Of a stretch of DNA of 64,000 nt, positions 1-10,171 are shown piece by piece (position 1 is the stretch's first letter; each line of letters begins with the position of its first letter). The DNA is from Chenggangzhangella methanolivorans (GTDB lineage: Bacteria > Pseudomonadota > Alphaproteobacteria > Rhizobiales > Methylopilaceae): contig NZ_CP081869.1 in NCBI RefSeq assembly GCF_019797865.1, positions 4,850,501-4,914,500 on the forward strand. Reading direction: 5' to 3'. The position numbers and the translations under genes are program-made. The notes beneath the pieces are model-generated. The model saw nothing but the letters and a program-made list of their open reading frames with translations, was not told the DNA's origin and made no database searches.

Positions 1-11
1 AAAAGGTCCCC

Positions 12-1487
12 GTGACCCTCAGCATCCCGTTCGACAACAGCTACGCCCGCTTGCCCGAAGCCTTCTTCGCGCGCACGCCCCCGACGCCGGTCGAGGCGCC
101 GAAGCTCGTGGCGCTAAACCGGAAGCTCGCCGCGGAGCTCGGCCTCGACGCCGACGCGCTCGACACGGCCGAGGGCGCGGCGGCGCTCGCGGGCAACGCG
201 ATTCTTCCGGGCGCGGACCCGATCGCGACCGCTTACGCCGGCCACCAGTTCGGCCAGTTCGTGCCGCAGCTCGGCGACGGCCGGGCGATCCTGCTCGGCG
301 AGGTGGTCGACAGGGCCGGACGCCGCCGGGACATCCAGCTGAAGGGGGCGGGGATCACGCCGTTCTCCCGCCGCGGCGACGGCCGCGCGGCGCTCGGGCC
401 TGTCTTGCGCGAATATCTCGTCAGCGAGGCGATGGCGGCGCTCGGCGTGCCCACCACCCGCGCGCTCGCGGCGGTGACGACAGGCGAGCGCGTCTATCGC
501 CAGACCGCGCTTCCGGGCGCCGTGCTGACCCGCGTCGCAGCGAGCCACATCCGCGTCGGCACCTTCCAGTTCTTCGCCGCGCGCCGGAACCACGAGGCGT
601 TGAAGAGCCTGCTCGACCATGTGGTCGCGCGGCACTATCCGCAGCTCGAGCAGCGCGATGACAAGGCCGTGGCGCTGCTCGAAGCGGTGATCGCGCGTCA
701 GGCCGCGCTCATCGCGCAATGGCTGCACATCGGCTTCGTCCATGGCGTGATGAACACCGACAACTGCTCGGTCGCCGGAGAGACCATCGACTACGGCCCG
801 TGCGCCTTCATCGACGGCTACGATCCGGGAGCCGTGTTCTCCTCGATCGACGAGCGCGGCCGCTACGCCTATGGGGCGCAGCCCGGCATCGGGCTCTGGA
901 ACCTGACGCGCCTCGCCGAATGCCTGATCCCGCTGATGTCTGAGGAGGAGGATAAAGCCGTGGCGGCGGCCGAAGCCGCGCTGTCGCGCTTTGCGCCGGC
1001 CTTCGAGGCGGCGAGCATCGAGGGCTATCGCCGCAAGCTCGGCCTGACGACGAGCCAGGACGACGACGTGCGCCTCATCGGGGAGCTGCTGGCGCTGATG
1101 GCCGAGAACCGCGCGGACAACACTCTGACGTTCCGCCGCCTCGGCGCCTACGCCGACGGCTCGCGGCCCGACGCGATGGGCGTGCTGTTCGAGAACCCGA
1201 CCGGATTCGCCGCCTGGGGCGAGCGCTATCGCGCGCGGCTTGCGACGGACGGCGGCGATCCCGCGGACCGTCGCGCGGCCATGGACGCCGCGAACCCGGC
1301 GATCATTCCGCGCAACCACCGGGTCGAGGAGGTTATCGCCGCGGCTGTGGAGGAGGGCGACATGGCTCCTTTCGAGCGCCTCCATGCGGCGCTCGAAAAA
1401 CCCTTCGACCGCGCGGCCGATGACAGCCCCTACGCCTCCCCGCCGCCCGGCGACTTCGGGCCCTACCGCACCTTTTGCGGCACCTGA
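12..1487 (+). CDS. selO: Protein adenylyltransferase SelO (YdiU family)
   Basis: SelO enzymes have a pseudokinase fold and move AMP from ATP onto hydroxyl side chains of target proteins, with a role in redox homeostasis. The 491-residue product carries the family blocks GHQFGQF near residue 77, QLKGAGITPFSR near 109, VHGVMNTDN near 243 and the terminal TFCGT. The residue near the C-terminus is Cys, not selenocysteine. The GTG start lies at the window edge, so an RBS or an earlier start cannot be tested. It is convergent with selD, only 10 bp away, and a selenium-type importer follows, which supports a selenium or redox setting. Family identity is clear; targets are unknown. Confidence 0.93.
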   Translation: MTLSIPFDNSYARLPEAFFARTPPTPVEAPKLVALNRKLAAELGLDADALDTAEGAAALAGNAILPGADPIATAYAGHQFGQFVPQLGDGRAILLGEVVDRAGRRRDIQLKGAGITPFSRRGDGRAALGPVLREYLVSEAMAALGVPTTRALAAVTTGERVYRQTALPGAVLTRVAASHIRVGTFQFFAARRNHEALKSLLDHVVARHYPQLEQRDDKAVALLEAVIARQAALIAQWLHIGFVHGVMNTDNCSVAGETIDYGPCAFIDGYDPGAVFSSIDERGRYAYGAQPGIGLWNLTRLAECLIPLMSEEEDKAVAAAEAALSRFAPAFEAASIEGYRRKLGLTTSQDDDVRLIGELLALMAENRADNTLTFRRLGAYADGSRPDAMGVLFENPTGFAAWGERYRARLATDGGDPADRRAAMDAANPAIIPRNHRVEEVIAAAVEEGDMAPFERLHAALEKPFDRAADDSPYASPPPGDFGPYRTFCGT

Positions 1488-1497
1488 GCGAGGACGT

Positions 1498-2567
1498 TCA
1501 GCCCTCGACGCGGACCTGCGGCGCGCCGGCCTCGACGCGCCCGATGACCGCCGCGTCCGCGAATCCCGCGCCGCGAGCGAGGGCGACGAGTTCTGCGGCC
1601 TTCTCGGCGCGCAGCTCACCAGCAGGCCGCCGGATGTCTGTGGGTCGGTGAGAAGATGCCGGCGCCAGTCCGGGAATCCGTCCGGCAGGGAGACCGCCTC
1701 GCCATAGCTCTGCCAGTTGCGGTGCGAGGCGCCGGTGACGTAGCCGTCCTGCGAGAGTTTTTCGGCGAGCGGCAGCAGCGGCAGCGCGGCGGCCTCGACG
1801 ACCACCGACACGCCGGCGCCGCTCGCGACTTCGAGCCCGTGGCCGAGCACGCCGAACCCCGTGACGTCGGTCATGGCGTGGACGGCGGGGTCCTTGGCGA
1901 ACTCCGCCCCGATCCTGTTCAGCCGCGTGGTGGTCGCGACGAAATCGCGATAGCCTTCGGCCGACAGTCCCTCCCGCTTGATCGCGGCCGAATAGACGCC
2001 GACGCCGAGCGGCTTCGTCAGGATCAGCGCGTCGCCGGCCTTCGCGTCCGAGTTCTTGCGCAGCCGGTCGCGCGGGCAGGTTCCGACGACGGCGAGGCCA
2101 TAGACCGGCTCCGGATTGTCGATCGAATGGCCGCCCGCGACCGGAATGCCGGCCTCTGCGCAGATCGCCGCGCCGCCTTTCAGGATTTCGGCCACCATCT
2201 CGGGCGCGATCTTGCCGACCGGCATGCCCAGAATCGCCAGCGCGAAGATCGGCGTTCCGCCCATGGCGTAGATGTCCGAGATCGCGTTGGTCGCGGCGAT
2301 GCGGCCGAAATCGATTGGGTCGTCGACCATCGGCATGAAGAAGTCGGTGGTGCCGATCACGCAGGTCTCGTCGTCGAGCGCCCAGACGGCGGCGTCGTCC
2401 GAGGTCTCGGTGCCGACCAGCAGCCGCTCGAACGGCCCGTGCTTCGGCTGGCGCTCGAGCAGCGAGGCGAGAACGCCCGGCGCGATCTTGCAGCCGCAAC
2501 CGCCGCCATGGGCGAGGCTGGTGAGGCGGACCGGTTCTCCGGCGGGCGGCTGGACGGCGATGGTCAT
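1498..2567 (-). CDS. selD: Selenide, water dikinase SelD (selenophosphate synthase), one frameshift
   Basis: SelD makes selenophosphate from selenide and ATP, the Se donor for selenocysteine and selenouridine. The glycine-rich active-site loop HGGGCGCK is present, with C24 and K27 matching the catalytic Cys and Lys of the family. DDAAVW, TTDFFMP, GHSIDNPEP and TDPQTSGGLL follow in order. The frame breaks near 1607: after LLVSCA the conserved tail (AEKAAELVALARGAGFADAAVIGR) continues in another frame. One lost G in a GG pair explains this, giving about 356 residues. No selA or selB is in view, so the selenophosphate could serve tRNA selenouridine or selenoproteins elsewhere. Divergent from the importer genes, with 246 bp between starts. 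Confidence 0.93.
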
Positions 2568-2813
2568 CGGTTCTTGCTCCTCCGGCGCCACCATATGGCG
2601 ACGCCCTGGCCGGAAGCGAGCGGCTCGCCGAACCATGTCCGCGCGAGGCCGCGCCGAGGGATTGCGCTCGCCGCGTCTGGCGCGCCAGAATGGCCGCGCT
2701 GGCCGGTCGGCCGCAAACTCGCCTTCGGCGTCGCTCGCGACGCTCTTTCGGGTCCGTCCGGCCGCGCGCGCAATGACAAGGCGCGAAACGCGCCGGCCCA
2801 AGGGGACCCGCAG

Positions 2814-3704
2814 ATGACCATCAGCCGTCGTGAGTTTGGACTTGCCCTTGGCGTGGCGCTCGGCGCGCTGCCGCTCGCCGGCGCCGCCGCGCGCGCGCAG
2901 GACGCGCCGACCTTCGTGTTCACCGCGATCCCCGACCAGGACGAGAGCCGTCTGGTCCAGCGCTTCACCAAGGTCGCGACCTATCTCGAGGGCAAGCTCG
3001 GTGTGAAGGTGAAATACGTGCCGGTGAAGAGCTATCCGGCCGCCGTCACCGCCTTCACCAACGGCCAGGTGCAGCTCGCCTGGTTCGGCGGCTTCACCGG
3101 CGTCCAGGCGCGCAAGGCCAACGCCGGCGCGCAGGCGATCGCGCAAGGCGCGGAGGACGCGAACTTCACCACCTATTTCATCGCGAACGCCGCCACGGGT
3201 CTCGAAAAATCCGCCGACTTCCCGAAGGCGGCCGCGGGCAAGACCTTCACGTTCGGCGCGCGCTCTTCGACGTCCGGCCGCGTCATGCCCGAGCATTTCA
3301 TCCGCCAGGCTTTTCCGGGCAAGACGCCCGAGCAGGTGTTCCCGACGGTGGGCTTCTCGGGCGACCACAGCCGCACCATCCAGCTCGTCCAGTCGGGCGC
3401 CTTCGAGGTCGGGGCGGTGGATTTCTCGGTCTGGGGCCTGGAGCAGAAGGCCGGCAAGATTGACGACGCCAAGGTCAAGGTCATCTGGCAGAGCCCGCCC
3501 TATCCCGACTACCAGTGGACGGTGCGCGGCGACGTCGACCAGACCTTCGGCGCGGGCTTCACCGAAAAGCTGAAGGCGGCGATCCTCGCGGTCGACGACC
3601 CGGCGATCCTGGAGCCGTTCGCCCGCTCGAAGTTCATCCCCGTGGACAACGCCGCCTACGCGCCGGTCGAAGAGGTCGCCAAGGCGACCGGCCTGCTCGA
3701 CTAA
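2814..3704 (+). CDS. ABC transporter substrate-binding protein, putative selenate type (PhnD-like)
   Basis: This is a periplasmic binding protein of the PhnD-like superfamily, 296 residues. The N-terminus has a twin-arginine signal (SRREFGLAL then a hydrophobic stretch, cleavage near ARAQ). Family blocks include YVPVKSYPAAVTAFTNGQVQLAWFGG and SSTSGR. General annotation calls such proteins phosphonate binders. From memory, a family named putative selenate ABC transporter binding protein is defined by its neighbourhood with selD; this gene sits divergent from selD, so selenium oxyanion uptake is the better guess. It is followed 13 bp later by its ATPase. The ligand is inferred, not shown. Confidence 0.82.
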   Translation: MTISRREFGLALGVALGALPLAGAAARAQDAPTFVFTAIPDQDESRLVQRFTKVATYLEGKLGVKVKYVPVKSYPAAVTAFTNGQVQLAWFGGFTGVQARKANAGAQAIAQGAEDANFTTYFIANAATGLEKSADFPKAAAGKTFTFGARSSTSGRVMPEHFIRQAFPGKTPEQVFPTVGFSGDHSRTIQLVQSGAFEVGAVDFSVWGLEQKAGKIDDAKVKVIWQSPPYPDYQWTVRGDVDQTFGAGFTEKLKAAILAVDDPAILEPFARSKFIPVDNAAYAPVEEVAKATGLLD

Positions 3705-3717
3705 GCCGGCGCGCAGT

Positions 3718-4387
3718 ATGGGCGAGCCGCTTCTTGAACTCCGCGGGGAAACCGCGGGCTATCGCGGCAAGCCCGTCCTGCGCGACCTCGACCTGACGGT
3801 GAACGCTGGCGACCGGGTCGCTCTTCTGGGGCGATCCGGAGCCGGCAAATCGACTTTGCTGGGGCTGATCCACGAACGCCTGCGCGCGCAGGCTTCGCTC
3901 GTGCCGCAAGCCGCCGCCCTCGTGCGCACGCTCTCGGTGTTCCACAACGTCTATATGGGCCGGCTCGACCGGCGCTCGACGCTGCACAATCTCCGTACGC
4001 TCATTCGCCCCGCGCGAGCCGACGCCGAGGAGGTGCGGGCGACGCTGCGTCTCGTCGACATGGGAGGCGCATTTCTCCGCGCAGGCCGGAGCGCTCTCGG
4101 GCGGCCAGCAGCAGCGCGTCTCGGTGGCGCGCGCGCTCTATGACGGGCGGCCGGTGCTCATCGGCGACGAGCCCGTCTCCGCGCTCGACCGACGGCAGGG
4201 CGGGGCGGTGCTCGAACAGCTCAGCCAGCGCCACGAGACGCTGATCCTGGCGCTTCACGACGTGCCGCTGGCGCTCGAACGCTGCGACCGCATCGTCGCG
4301 ATCGACGGCGGCCGCATCGCGCTCGACGCGCCGTCGCGCGACCTCGACGTCGCGGCGCTTGCGCGGTTCTACGAGGCGAGCGCGTGA
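3718..4387 (+). CDS. ABC transporter ATPase of the putative selenate importer, one frameshift
   Basis: PhnC-like ATP-binding subunit, short for the family at about 223 residues. Walker A GRSGAGKST is at residues 39-47, the signature LSGGQQQR near 4085-4110, Walker B VLIGDEP and the H-loop LALHD further on. The first half and second half are in different frames; the break is near 4066, where DMG should continue as EAHFSAQAGALSGGQ. A loss of two bases (or gain of one) in a G-rich spot explains it. The 3' end overlaps the permease start (GTGA). It powers import through the next gene product. Confidence 0.85.
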
Positions 4388-5918
4388 GCGGCCCCGGCCG
4401 GGCCGCGTCGCTCGGCTACGCCTCCGTCAGCCGCTGGTTCATCGCGCTCGCCGTCGCGGCGCTGTTCGCCGCCGACCTCAAGATCACCAGCCTCGACCCC
4501 TGGGCGGACCTGCGCCGCCTCGCCGCGGGCCTCCTCGGGCCGGACTTCCCGGCGGTCGAGCTTTCGAGCGTGGTCTATACGGTCGCTTTCGCGGTGGCGG
4601 GCGTCGGGCTCGGGGCCGGGACCGGCTTTCTGCTCGCGATCGTGTTCGCGCGCTCGCGGGCCGTGCGGGTGTTCTGCGCCTCGATCCGATCGGTGCACGA
4701 GCTGTTCTGGGCGCTGCTGCTTATGCAGATCTTCGGACTCTCGGCCGCGACCGGGTGCTGGCGATCGCGATCCCTTACGCGGGCATGTGCGCCAAGGTCT
4801 ATTCGGAGATGATCGAGGAGGCGGACCTTTCCGCCGTCCGCGTGCTGCCGCCGGGAACCTCGGCGATCTCGGCCTTCGCCTTCGCGCGGCTGCCCGACCT
4901 GATGGAGCCGATCCGCACCTACACGCTCTACCGGCTCGAATGTGGCATGCGCTCCACCCTGGTGCTCGGCTTCATCGGCCTGCCCACGATGGGCTTTCAC
5001 CTCGAAAGCGCGTTCCGGCAGGGGCGCTATGCCGAGGCCGCGGCGCTGCTCCTCACGTTCTACGCGGTGGTCGCCACCAGGCGGCTCTGGACGCGCGCCG
5101 CCGTGCTGCCGTTCCTGATCGTCGGGAGCCTGCTAGCGCTGCCCTCGGCGCCCGCGGCGGGCTCGGCGCTCGCCAATCTCGGCCGCTTCTTCAGCCAGGC
5201 GACGCCCGCGCCCTTGCGCAACGGCGACCTGCTGTCGGCCGAGACCTGGGGCCGCTTCCTCGATTGGCTCTGGCCGATCCTGTCGAACCAGGCGCTGCCG
5301 GGCGCGTTCCAGACGCTCGTCCTGTCCCAGATCGCGCTGGTCGCGACCGCGTTCGGGGCGCTGATCCTGTTCCCGCTGGTCTCGCGGCGCTTCGCAGGGC
5401 GGCTCGGCCAACCGCTCGGGCGCCTGATCCTGATCGTGGTGCGCTCGACGCCGGAATACATGCTGGCCTACGTGCTGCTGCAGGCCTTCGGCCCCTCGAT
5501 GCTGCCGGCGATCGTCGCGCTGTCGCTCCACAACGCAGGCGTCATCGGCTATCTGCTCGGCCGGCAGGCCGACGGGCTGGCCTATCGCGCCGACGCGCCG
5601 CGAGGCTTGAACCTCTACGCCTACGAGACCGCGCCGCGGCTCTACGGCCAGTTCCTCGCCTATCTGCTCTATCGCTGGGAGATGATCCTGCGCGAGAGCG
5701 CGATCTTCGGCATTCTCGGCGTCGCCACGCTCGGCTTCTATGTCGACGCCGCGATCTCGGAGCTCCGGTTCGACGTCGCCGTCGTGCTGATCGTCGTGAC
5801 GGGACTGTTGACGCTTTGCGTCGACGCGCTGTCGCGCGGGCTGCGCAAGGCGCTGCGGATCGACGCGCTCCCGACACGGCTCTCGACGGCGAGCCTCGAC
5901 GGAGGGGCGAGAGGTTGA
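4384..5918 (+). CDS. ABC transporter permease, two fused PhnE-like domains, one frameshift
   Basis: Inner-membrane permease of the same importer, about 511 residues. It holds two binding-protein-dependent permease units in one chain: the first around IPYAGMCAKVYSEMIEEAD, the second around LSLHNAGVIGYLLGRQADG, each with the EAA-type loop and several hydrophobic helices. Single PhnE proteins are about half this length, so a fused dimer is the plain reading. The frame breaks near 4745 after QIFGLSA; one missing base restores the reading. It starts at GTG, overlapping the ATPase stop by 4 nt, so the three genes form one operon. Confidence 0.85.
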
Positions 5919-6487
5919 GTTTTGCGGGCGTCCGGGCGGCGCGACCGGGGCGTCTTCCGCTTTCCCGGGGCCTGTCTTCCCGGGGCTTGGGCGCAGTCAG
6001 ATCAACGGCGCTGGCCCGGAGGGTGAAAAGCCCAAACGACGAAACGCCCCGTCGGCGAGCCGGCGAGGCGTTTCAATCTGGTCGATGCGGCAGGTTCAAC
6101 TGGTCGTAGGCCGGCCCGCTTGGGGGCGCTCGGCTGGTCACGAACCTTGCGCGTCGTCGATCTAATCCGGCAGTCGTTCGTGCTCGGCGTCAGTCTTTCA
6201 GGTGCCGTTCCGATCCAGCGGCACGCAAAAGATGGTCGTCGGCAAGATAGCTGTCGGTCGAGGTAGCCCAAATTTAATATCGGCCGCAATCTAAACGCGC
6301 TCCGGATGCGCGCAATTGCGGTTAGTCTACGCTTCGGCGGAGTCATTTTTTTAGACCTCCGGTGTCTGTGTTGACGCCGAGAATCATGCGCCCGTCTCCC
6401 GCGGTCGTCAAGCAAAGATGCATGCGAAAAAATGCGAACATGGAGGCTTCGTGAAAACGTCATACGGGATCGGCGGTTAGCGCGATC
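5919..6487. other. Intergenic region, 569 bp, no gene seen
   Basis: No convincing reading frame. It holds one strong hairpin at 6041-6074 (listed separately). The stretch from about 6230 to 6430 is clearly poorer in G+C than its surroundings and contains a T7 run near 6347. I see no tRNA or recognised RNA motif. Confidence 0.6.
6041..6074. terminator. Hairpin downstream of the importer operon
   Basis: GAAACGCC at 6041-6048 pairs with GGCGTTTC at 6067-6074 around a GC-rich, self-pairing centre. It lies 122 bp after the permease stop. The T tract is weak (TTTC only), so it may be a terminator or just a stable RNA hairpin. Confidence 0.45.
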
Positions 6488-6519
6488 ACGAAAAAGGGCG
6501 CTCCTTCCGGAGCGCCCTT
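6488..6519 (-). terminator. Intrinsic terminator of glnA
   Basis: Perfect 11-bp arms (6494-6504 with 6509-6519) and a 4-nt loop; on the minus strand the stem is followed by a run of T. It starts about 30 bp after the glnA stop. Confidence 0.9.
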
Positions 6520-6549
6520 CGCAGGCCGACAGGGTTCTGACGGGTCGCG

Positions 6550-7964
6550 TCAGACCGAGTAGTACATGTCGAACTCGACCGGATGCGGGGTGTGCTCGAA
6601 GCGGATCACCTCCTGCATCTTCAGCTCGATGAAGCTGTCGATCTGGTCGTCGGTGAACACGTTGCCCTTCTTGAGGAACTCGCGGTCCTTGTCGAGGCTC
6701 TGCAGCGCCTCGCGGAGCGAGCCGCACACCGTCGGGATCTTCTTCAGCTCCTTCGGCGGCAGGTCGTAGAGATCCTTGTCCATGGCCGCGCCCGGATCGA
6801 CTTGTTCACGATGCCGTCGAGGCCGGCCATCATCAGCGCCGCGAAGGCGAGATAGGGGTTGGCGGCGGGATCGGGGAAGCGGACTTCGACGCGCTTGGCT
6901 TTCGGCGAGGTCGTCCACGGGATGCGGCAGGAGGCCGAGCGGTTGCGGGCCGAATAGGCCAGCAGCACCGGGGCTTCGAAGCCCGGCACGAGGCGCTTGT
7001 AGGAGTTGGTGGTCGGGTTGGTGAAGGCGTTGATGGCCTTCGCGTGCTTGATCACGCCGCCGATGTACCAGAGGCACTCCTGGCTGAGGCCGGCGTACTT
7101 GTCGCCGGCGAAGAGCGGCTTGCCCTTCTTCCAGATCGACATGTGGCAGTGCATGCCGGAGCCGTTGTCGCCATAGACGGGCTTGGGCATGAAGGTCGCG
7201 GTCTTGCCGTAGCTCGCGGCCACCTGATGGATCGCGTATTTGTAGACCTGCAGGTGGTCGGCCATGCGGACGACCTCCTCGAACTTCAGGCCGAGCTCGT
7301 GCTGGGCCGAGGCCACCTCGTGGTGGTGCTTCTCGACCTTGGCGCCCATGGCCGCCATCGCCGCCAGCATCTCGCCGCGCATGTCCTGCGCGCTGTCCAT
7401 CGGCGGCACCGGAAGTAGCCGCCCTTGGTGCGGATGCGGTGGCCGAGGTTGCCGGTGTCGTATTCGGCGTCGGAGTTGGTCGGCAGCTCGTCGCTGTCGA
7501 GCTTGAAGCCGGTGTTGTACGGCGTCGCGGGCGAAGCGGACGTCGTCGAACACGAAAAACTCGGCCTCGGGGCCGAAATAGATGGTGTCGCCGATGTTCA
7601 GCGACTGCATGTAGACCTCGGCCTTCTTCACCGTGCCGCGCGGGTCGCGCTCATAGGGCTCGCCGGTGGTGGGCTCGAGCACGTCGCAGACCACGGAGAG
7701 CGTGGTGGCCGCGAAGAAAGGATCGATGCAGGCGGTGGCGACGTCCGGCATCAGCAGCATGTCGGACTCGTTGATCGCCTTCCAGCCGGCGATCGAGGAG
7801 CCGTCGAACATCTGGCCCTCGGCGAAGAACTCCTCGTCCACCATCGTGATGTCGAAGGTGACGTGCTGCCACTTGCCCTTGGGATCCGTGAAGCGGAGAT
7901 CGACGTACTTCACGTCGTTCTCCTTGATGAACTTCATGATGTCGCCGACAGATTTGATCGCCAT
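6550..7964 (-). CDS. glnA: Glutamine synthetase type I (GlnA), three frameshifts
   Basis: Ammonia-assimilating glutamine synthetase, dodecameric in this family, about 470 residues. Clear blocks are GQMFDGSSIAGW, YFGPEAEFFVFDDV, the histidine-rich KVEKHHHEVA, NGSGMHCHMS, and the tail HTPHPVEFDMYYSV. The frame leaves after DDVRFA (near 7525), returns before PVPPMDS (near 7411, where CCC appears as CC), and leaves again after GIVNKSI (near 6795). All blocks are otherwise intact, so errors in the sequence are likelier than decay of an essential enzyme. It lies 106 bp downstream of glnB and probably shares its nitrogen-controlled promoter. Confidence 0.93.
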
Positions 7965-8070
7965 AGTTCTTGTCCTTGGGGTTGTCGCCCGCAGGTCTTC
8001 TCGCTCGAAGGCAGCCGCCTGCGTGGCGGTCTTGGTTCGCTAATAGCCCGTCCGCGATGACGAAAACACG

Positions 8071-8407
8071 TCAGATCGCGTCGGCGCCCACTTCCCCGGT
8101 CCGGATCCGGATCGCTTCCTCCACGGGGGACACGAAGATCTTGCCGTCGCCGATCCGGCCCGTCGCCGCCGCCTTGCGGACGGCCTCGACGGCGCGGTCG
8201 ACCATGTCGTCGCCGAGCACGACCTCGATCTTCACCTTGGGAAGGAAGTCCACCATATTCGGCGCCGCGATAGAGTTCGGTATGGCCCTTCTGGCGTCCG
8301 AATCCCTTGGCCTCCGTCACGGTGATGCCTTGAACGCCGACGTCCTGAAGCGCCTCCTTCACCTCGTCGAGCTTGAACGGTTTGATGATCGCTTCGATTT
8401 TCTTCAC
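8071..8407 (-). CDS. glnB: Nitrogen regulatory protein PII (GlnB), one frameshift
   Basis: PII signal protein that senses 2-oxoglutarate and ATP/ADP and controls glutamine synthetase adenylylation and NtrB. It starts at GTG (KKIEAIIKPFKLDEVKEAL follows) and has the T-loop with Tyr51, the uridylylation site, in the segment GHTELYRGAEY. After Y51 the frame breaks near 8259: a lost GT in a GTGGTG repeat explains it and gives exactly 112 residues, the usual length. The C-terminal block KIFVSPVEEAIRIRTGE is intact. A sigma-54-like promoter lies 75-91 bp upstream. Confidence 0.94.
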
Positions 8408-8481
8408 GTCTTCGGGCCTCCTCGTCGCGCGCGGCCGCGCGCTCCGGAACCGGGCGCCGCGACGGCGGGACGCCGCGCACT

Positions 8482-8498
8482 TAGCAGCTAGCGTGCCA
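8482..8498 (-). promoter_or_regulatory. Sigma-54 (RpoN) promoter of glnB-glnA
   Basis: The minus strand reads TGGCACG-CTAG-CTGCT, against the -24/-12 consensus TGGCACG-N4-TTGCW; only one position differs. It is 75 bp or more upstream of the glnB start, the normal place. I did not find a clear NtrC site further upstream. Confidence 0.7.
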
Positions 8499-8686
8499 CC
8501 CACCGGCCTCGCGGAAAACGGCTCCGTGGTCAAGAGACGGCGCGCCCGGAACAGATATCTTTGGTCAAAGCGGTCTCAAGATGGACAATTTATGAGCATG
8601 CCCGGCGCCATAGCTGAAGGCGGGCGGTCACAAAGCCGCGCGCGAAATGAGCATTTGCATCGCGCGCGTTCTATCTGGCGGCTCGC

Positions 8687-10171
8687 ATGACCCAGGATCC
8701 GATCGAACTCCTCACGCCCTCCGAAATGGCCTCGGTCGACGCCGCCGCGATCGCGGGCGGGGTTTCGGGCGAGACGCTCATGGAGGCGGCGGGCGCAGCC
8801 GTCGCCGACGCCGCGTCGCGGCGGTTCCGCGAGGCGCGCCGGGTGCTGGTGCTGGCCGGGCCCGGGAACAATGGCGGCGACGGCTTCGTGGCGGCGCGGC
8901 TGCTCGCGGAGTCCGGACATGACGTCACGGTCGCGCTCCTGGGCGAGAAGGCCGCGCTCAAGGGCGACGCCGGCGCGATGGCGGCGCGGTGGGTCGGGCC
9001 GACGATCGACGTCAGGGACGCCAGGCCCTCGGGCGCGGATCTCGTGATCGACGCGCTGTTCGGTGCCGGGCTGTCGCGGCCGCTCGAGGGCCGGGCGGCG
9101 GCGGCCGTCGAGGCGGCGAACCGCTCGGGCAAGCCGATCCTCGCCGTCGACATTCCGAGCGGCGTCGACGGCGCGACGGGACGACCGATCGGCGAGGTTT
9201 TCATCCGGGCCGCCGCCACCGTCACCTTCGTGCGGTTGAAGCCCGGCCATGTCCTGCTGCCGGGGCGGAGCTTCTGCGGGTCGGTCGATCTCGCCGACAT
9301 CGGCGCGCCGTCCGAGGCGGTGGCGGAGCCCGGCGCGAAGACCTTCCTCAACCGGCCGGCGCTCTGGCGCGACGCGATCCCCGAGCCCTCGATCGAGGGC
9401 CACAAATATTCGCGAGGCCATGTCGCGGTCTGGAGCGGGCCGGCGCTCGCGGGCGGCGCGAGCCGGCTCGCCGCGACGGCTGCGCTGAGAGCCGGGGCGG
9501 GGGCCGTGACGCTGCTCGGACCCCGGCCGGCGCTCGAGGCCCATGCGGCCCACGTCACCGCCGTCATGCTGCGCGAGACAGACGGGCGCGGCGGCTGGTC
9601 GAGCTTCCTCGGCGGCCGGCGCGTCGGGACCTGGGTGTTCGGCCCGGGCGCGGGGACAGACGCCAGACCGCGCGCAGCCCTCGACGAGGCCTTTCTCGCA
9701 GGCGGCAAGGCGGTGCTCGACGCCGACGTCTCCTTCGCCGACCGTCCGGAAGAGCTCGCGGCGGCGCTGGAGGACGGCTCCATCGAAGCCGTCCTGACGC
9801 CGCATGAGGGCGAATTCGCGCGCCTGATGGGCGAGCGGGCCGACGGCGCCGCGTCTAAGCTCGAACGCGCCCGCGCCGCCGCGGCGCTGATCGGCGCGAC
9901 AATCGTGCTCAAGGGGCCCGACACGGTGGTCGCGGCGCCCGACGGGCGCGCCTCGATCGCCGACAACGCCCCGGCCTATCTCGCGACGGCCGGCGCGGGC
10001 GACGTGCTGGCGGGGCTCGTCGCGGGGCTGCTCGCGCAGGGCGCGCCCGCCTTCGAGGCGGCCTCGGCGGCGGTCTGGCTTCATGGCGAGGCCGCGAAGG
10101 CGGTCGGGCGGGGCCTCATCGCCGACGACCTGCCGGGCGCGATTCCCGCGGCGCTGCGGCTGATCGACTAA
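8687..10171 (+). CDS. nnr: Bifunctional NAD(P)H-hydrate epimerase/dehydratase
   Basis: Repairs damaged NADHX/NADPHX. The 494-residue chain has both expected parts: an N-terminal epimerase (YjeF_N type; GPGNNGGDGF near residue 60, DALFGAGL, VDIPSGVDG) over roughly residues 1-215, and a C-terminal ADP-dependent dehydratase (YjeF_C type; LTPHEGEFARL, TAGAGDVLAG) over roughly 230-490. The length is normal and the frame unbroken. It is divergent from glnB, an arrangement common in Hyphomicrobiales. Its stop overlaps that of the HxlR gene tail to tail. Confidence 0.93.
   Translation: MTQDPIELLTPSEMASVDAAAIAGGVSGETLMEAAGAAVADAASRRFREARRVLVLAGPGNNGGDGFVAARLLAESGHDVTVALLGEKAALKGDAGAMAARWVGPTIDVRDARPSGADLVIDALFGAGLSRPLEGRAAAAVEAANRSGKPILAVDIPSGVDGATGRPIGEVFIRAAATVTFVRLKPGHVLLPGRSFCGSVDLADIGAPSEAVAEPGAKTFLNRPALWRDAIPEPSIEGHKYSRGHVAVWSGPALAGGASRLAATAALRAGAGAVTLLGPRPALEAHAAHVTAVMLRETDGRGGWSSFLGGRRVGTWVFGPGAGTDARPRAALDEAFLAGGKAVLDADVSFADRPEELAAALEDGSIEAVLTPHEGEFARLMGERADGAASKLERARAAAALIGATIVLKGPDTVVAAPDGRASIADNAPAYLATAGAGDVLAGLVAGLLAQGAPAFEAASAAVWLHGEAAKAVGRGLIADDLPGAIPAALRLID

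Noticed and set aside
114..3368. Very long open frame on the minus strand
   Set aside because: Only the part from 2567 down to about 1605 is real (selD). The rest is antisense to selO and the binding-protein gene, Arg-rich and without family blocks.
6002..6727. Possible gene after glnA on the minus strand
   Set aside because: Its first part is glnA in the wrong frame and the rest is noncoding; a strong glnA terminator lies inside it.
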